Shown here: one piece after another, positions 4,386-5,835 of the stretch
Position numbering within the stretch: the first letter of the stretch is position 1
How the letters are laid out: every line of letters starts with the position of its first letter
Source: Klenkia sp.
GTDB lineage: Bacteria; Actinomycetota; Actinomycetes; Mycobacteriales; Geodermatophilaceae
Direction: 5' to 3'
Assembly (NCBI GenBank): GCA_025966215.1
Contig: JAOPVM010000296.1
Location: 1-5,835 of the forward strand
DNA: 5,835 nt
Notes under the pieces: model-generated
What the model was told of the DNA's origin: nothing
Seen by the model: only the letters and a program-made list of their open reading frames with translations
The model's database searches: none
Position numbers and translations under genes: made by a program

Positions 4386-5706
4386 AGCCGTGGAAGCCGG
4401 GCAGCCACTCCTCGCAGACCGCGCGGAAGTCCCCGGCCGCACCGAGCTGGCAGAGCACCCCGATGGACCCCATCGTCACGCGGTGGATCAACAGGTAGGC
4501 CGGGGGCAGGTTGAGCTGGCGGCCCAGCCGGCTCGCCTCGCTGCGCGGGTCGCCCACCCGGGTGGCCTGCTCCTGCATCCAGGCCCGGGTGAAGTGGAAG
4601 TGGTCGGTGGCGACCGGCTCGAGCAGCGGGCGCAGGTAGTCCAGCACCCCGCGGGCGTCGACCGCCACGGTCGGCCGGACGAAGCCCTCGGTCCGCAGGT
4701 CGGCCAGCACGTGCTCGGGCTCGTCGGCCAGCGCCAGCCGGACGAGCCGGCCGATCGGCTCGGGGTGGCCCCCGGGCAGCCGGGCGATGGCGCCGAAGTC
4801 GATGACCCCCAGCCGTCCGTCGGGGAGCAGCCGGAAGTTGCCCGGGTGCGGGTCGGCGTGCAGCAGGCCGGCCTTCTGCGGGCCGGAGAAGTGCAGCACC
4901 GTCAGCAGGATCCCGGCCCGGTCGCGCTGCTCCTGGGTGCCGTCCCTGATGATCGCGGCGAGCGGGGTGCCCTCCATCCACTCCGAGACGATCACCTTGG
5001 GGGCGCTGGCCACCACCCGGGGCACGCTGATCCGGGGGTCCTCGACGAACGCGGCGGCGAAGGCGCGCTGGGAGTCGGCCTCCTGGCCGTAGTCCAGCTC
5101 CTCGGCGACCCGGGCCTTGAGCTCGGCGATGAGCGGCTTGACGTCCATCCCGGGGAACAGGACGGCGAACATCCGGGCGAACCGGGACAGCTGGTTCAGG
5201 TCGGCCATCAGCGCCGCCCCGGCCCCGGGGTACTGGATCTTGACCGCCACGTCCCGGCCGTCCCGCCAGGTCGCCCGGTGCACCTGCCCGATGCTCGCCG
5301 CGGCCGCCGGGGTGTCGTCGAAGTCGGCGAACCGGGAGCGCCAGGTGCCACCGAGCTGCTGGGCCAGCACCGCGTGCACGGTGCGCACCGGCATCGGCGG
5401 TGCCTCTTCCTCCACCTTGACCAGGGCCGCGCGGTAGGGGGCGGCCAGCTCCTCGGGGACGGCGGCCTCGAACACCGAGAGCTGCTGTCCCAGCTTCATG
5501 GCCCCGCCCTTGAGCTGGCCGAGCACCGCGAACAGCTGCTCGGCGGTGCGCTGCTGCAGCTCGGCCGAGACCTCCTCGGAGGACTGGCCCGAGAGCCGCT
5601 TGCCGATGCCCAGCGTCGCGCGGCCCGCCGCGCCCAGCGGGAGGGAGGCCAGCCGCGCCGTCCGCGACACCGAGGTGCGTGGGATTCCCCGTCCGGTGTC
5701 CGTCAC
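4384..5706 (-). CDS. ABC1/UbiB (COQ8)-family atypical kinase
   Basis: This 440-residue protein-kinase-like ATPase belongs to the family of UbiB and COQ8/ADCK, which support isoprenoid-quinone metabolism in other organisms; the actinobacterial substrate is not settled. The family-specific KxGQ signature is KLGQ at 71-74. The alanine-rich nucleotide loop [10 protein letters not shown] spans 134-143, and the lysine of VAVK is K156. EELDYGQEA at 202-210 is the ExD-like helix, HADPHPGN at 283-290 gives the catalytic Asp and Asn, and DFG is at 303-305. All catalytic residues are intact. The N-terminus ([20 protein letters not shown]) matches the mycobacterial homologue Rv3197 in style, and I see no clear transmembrane segment. 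GTG 5704-5706 lacks a good Shine-Dalgarno; a -10-like box 6 nt upstream suggests a leaderless transcript. It converges on whiB7, as in M. tuberculosis. Confidence 0.93.
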   Translation of the reverse strand: MTDTGRGIPRTSVSRTARLASLPLGAAGRATLGIGKRLSGQSSEEVSAELQQRTAEQLFAVLGQLKGGAMKLGQQLSVFEAAVPEELAAPYRAALVKVEEEAPPMPVRTVHAVLAQQLGGTWRSRFADFDDTPAAAASIGQVHRATWRDGRDVAVKIQYPGAGAALMADLNQLSRFARMFAVLFPGMDVKPLIAELKARVAEELDYGQEADSQRAFAAAFVEDPRISVPRVVASAPKVIVSEWMEGTPLAAIIRDGTQEQRDRAGILLTVLHFSGPQKAGLLHADPHPGNFRLLPDGRLGVIDFGAIARLPGGHPEPIGRLVRLALADEPEHVLADLRTEGFVRPTVAVDARGVLDYLRPLLEPVATDHFHFTRAWMQEQATRVGDPRSEASRLGRQLNLPPAYLLIHRVTMGSIGVLCQLGAAGDFRAVCEEWLPGFHG

Positions 5707-5712
5707 CGCCCC

Positions 5713-5741
5713 AGTGTCCCTGTTCTGCAGCGGGGCGTCAG
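5713..5741 (-). promoter_or_regulatory. Possible promoter of the ABC1 kinase, giving a leaderless message
   Basis: On the minus strand, CTGACG (5736-5741) is followed after 17 nt by GACACT (5713-5718), which ends 6 nt before the GTG start. The -35 matches TTGAC at four of five positions; the -10 keeps the key A and the last T. Spacing suits transcription starting at the start codon itself, which would explain the lack of a ribosome site. Confidence 0.4.
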
Positions 5742-5753
5742 ATCGGCGCCGGG

Positions 5754-5788
5754 CCCGGTGTCCCGGCCGCCCGGCAGGGACACCCGGG
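5754..5788. terminator. Hairpin upstream of the ABC1 kinase, possible terminator of an outside gene
   Basis: GGTGTCCC (5757-5764) pairs with GGGACACC (5777-5784), and CCC (5754-5756) pairs with GGG (5786-5788) across a single bulged C at 5785. The loop is 12 nt. A second GC-rich inverted repeat follows (CCGGCC/GGCCGG around 5793-5814). The rest of 5742-5835 shows no start codon with a ribosome site and no recognisable coding frame. The hairpin probably ends a gene lying beyond the right edge. Confidence 0.45.
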
Positions 5789-5835
5789 GTGCACCGGCCA
5801 GGCCCGGCGGGCCGGGACCAGCCCCGGGGGACGGA

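Noticed and set aside
4313..4498. Plus-strand ORF beginning with a CPAC motif
   Set aside because: The CxxC looks like a zinc-binding start, but there is no ribosome site. The frame passes through the convergent terminator and the antisense of the kinase, and no second cysteine pair follows.
3558..4981. Long minus-strand frames across whiB7 and the 3' part of the kinase
   Set aside because: They are antisense or out-of-frame to whiB7 and to the kinase, with biased compositions and no motifs.
1..5835. CRISPR arrays, insertion sequences, tRNA or rRNA genes, toxin-antitoxin or phage genes
   Set aside because: No spaced repeat array, transposase, terminal inverted repeats, RNA gene signatures or defence-type domains were visible on either strand. 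The only tandem repeat is the 2 x 15 bp unit in the upstream ORF.

Overview
This window comes from the chromosome of a very GC-rich actinomycete. The evidence is the extreme G/C bias at third codon positions, GTG starts, and genes found essentially only in Actinobacteria (mycoredoxin, WhiB7). A family such as Geodermatophilaceae would fit, but that placement is inference. The core of the window is the conserved actinobacterial whiB7 neighbourhood. As I recall it, Mycobacterium tuberculosis has the same order and orientations: mycoredoxin-1 divergent from uvrD2, whiB7 downstream of and parallel to uvrD2, and an ABC1 kinase convergent on whiB7.

Left part, minus strand (1-1078): mycoredoxin (815-1078) is followed, across a strong hairpin, by an ANTAR-domain regulator (87-707). 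The possible start of another minus-strand gene runs off the left edge. Mycoredoxin is preceded by a SigR/SigH-like oxidative-stress promoter. Middle, plus strand (1212-3248): a UvrD2-type superfamily 1 helicase with a C-terminal HRDC domain. It lacks the cysteine cluster found in the mycobacterial protein.

Region 3249-4261 is the most interesting. A near-consensus SigA promoter lies 15 bp after the helicase stop, with an AT-rich WhiB7-type element exactly 3 bp upstream of its -35 box. It drives a leader of about 430 nt ahead of whiB7 (3738-4019). The leader holds a 5' hairpin with a GCAA tetraloop and a 63-codon upstream ORF with a strong Shine-Dalgarno. That ORF contains two perfect 15-bp in-frame repeats. 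A long terminator-like hairpin (3609-3650) follows. I also find an alternative antiterminator pairing: 3552-3564, inside the last codons of the upstream ORF, against 3615-3625, inside the terminator's left arm. Together these form a coherent model of ribosome-mediated attenuation, in which ribosomes slowed in the upstream ORF by drugs or amino-acid shortage would let whiB7 be transcribed. A 60-residue Ala/Arg-rich protein of unknown function (4079-4261) follows whiB7.

Right part (4366-5835): a perfect 8-bp hairpin separates the plus-strand whiB7 unit from a convergent ABC1/UbiB-family atypical kinase (4384-5706, minus). The last ~95 bases hold a possible promoter for the kinase and a further hairpin, with no recognisable gene. 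Much of the window relates to stress: thiol redox repair, a DNA-repair helicase, an antibiotic-resistance regulator and an RNA-binding antitermination protein. No mobile elements, CRISPR arrays, tRNA or rRNA genes were seen.
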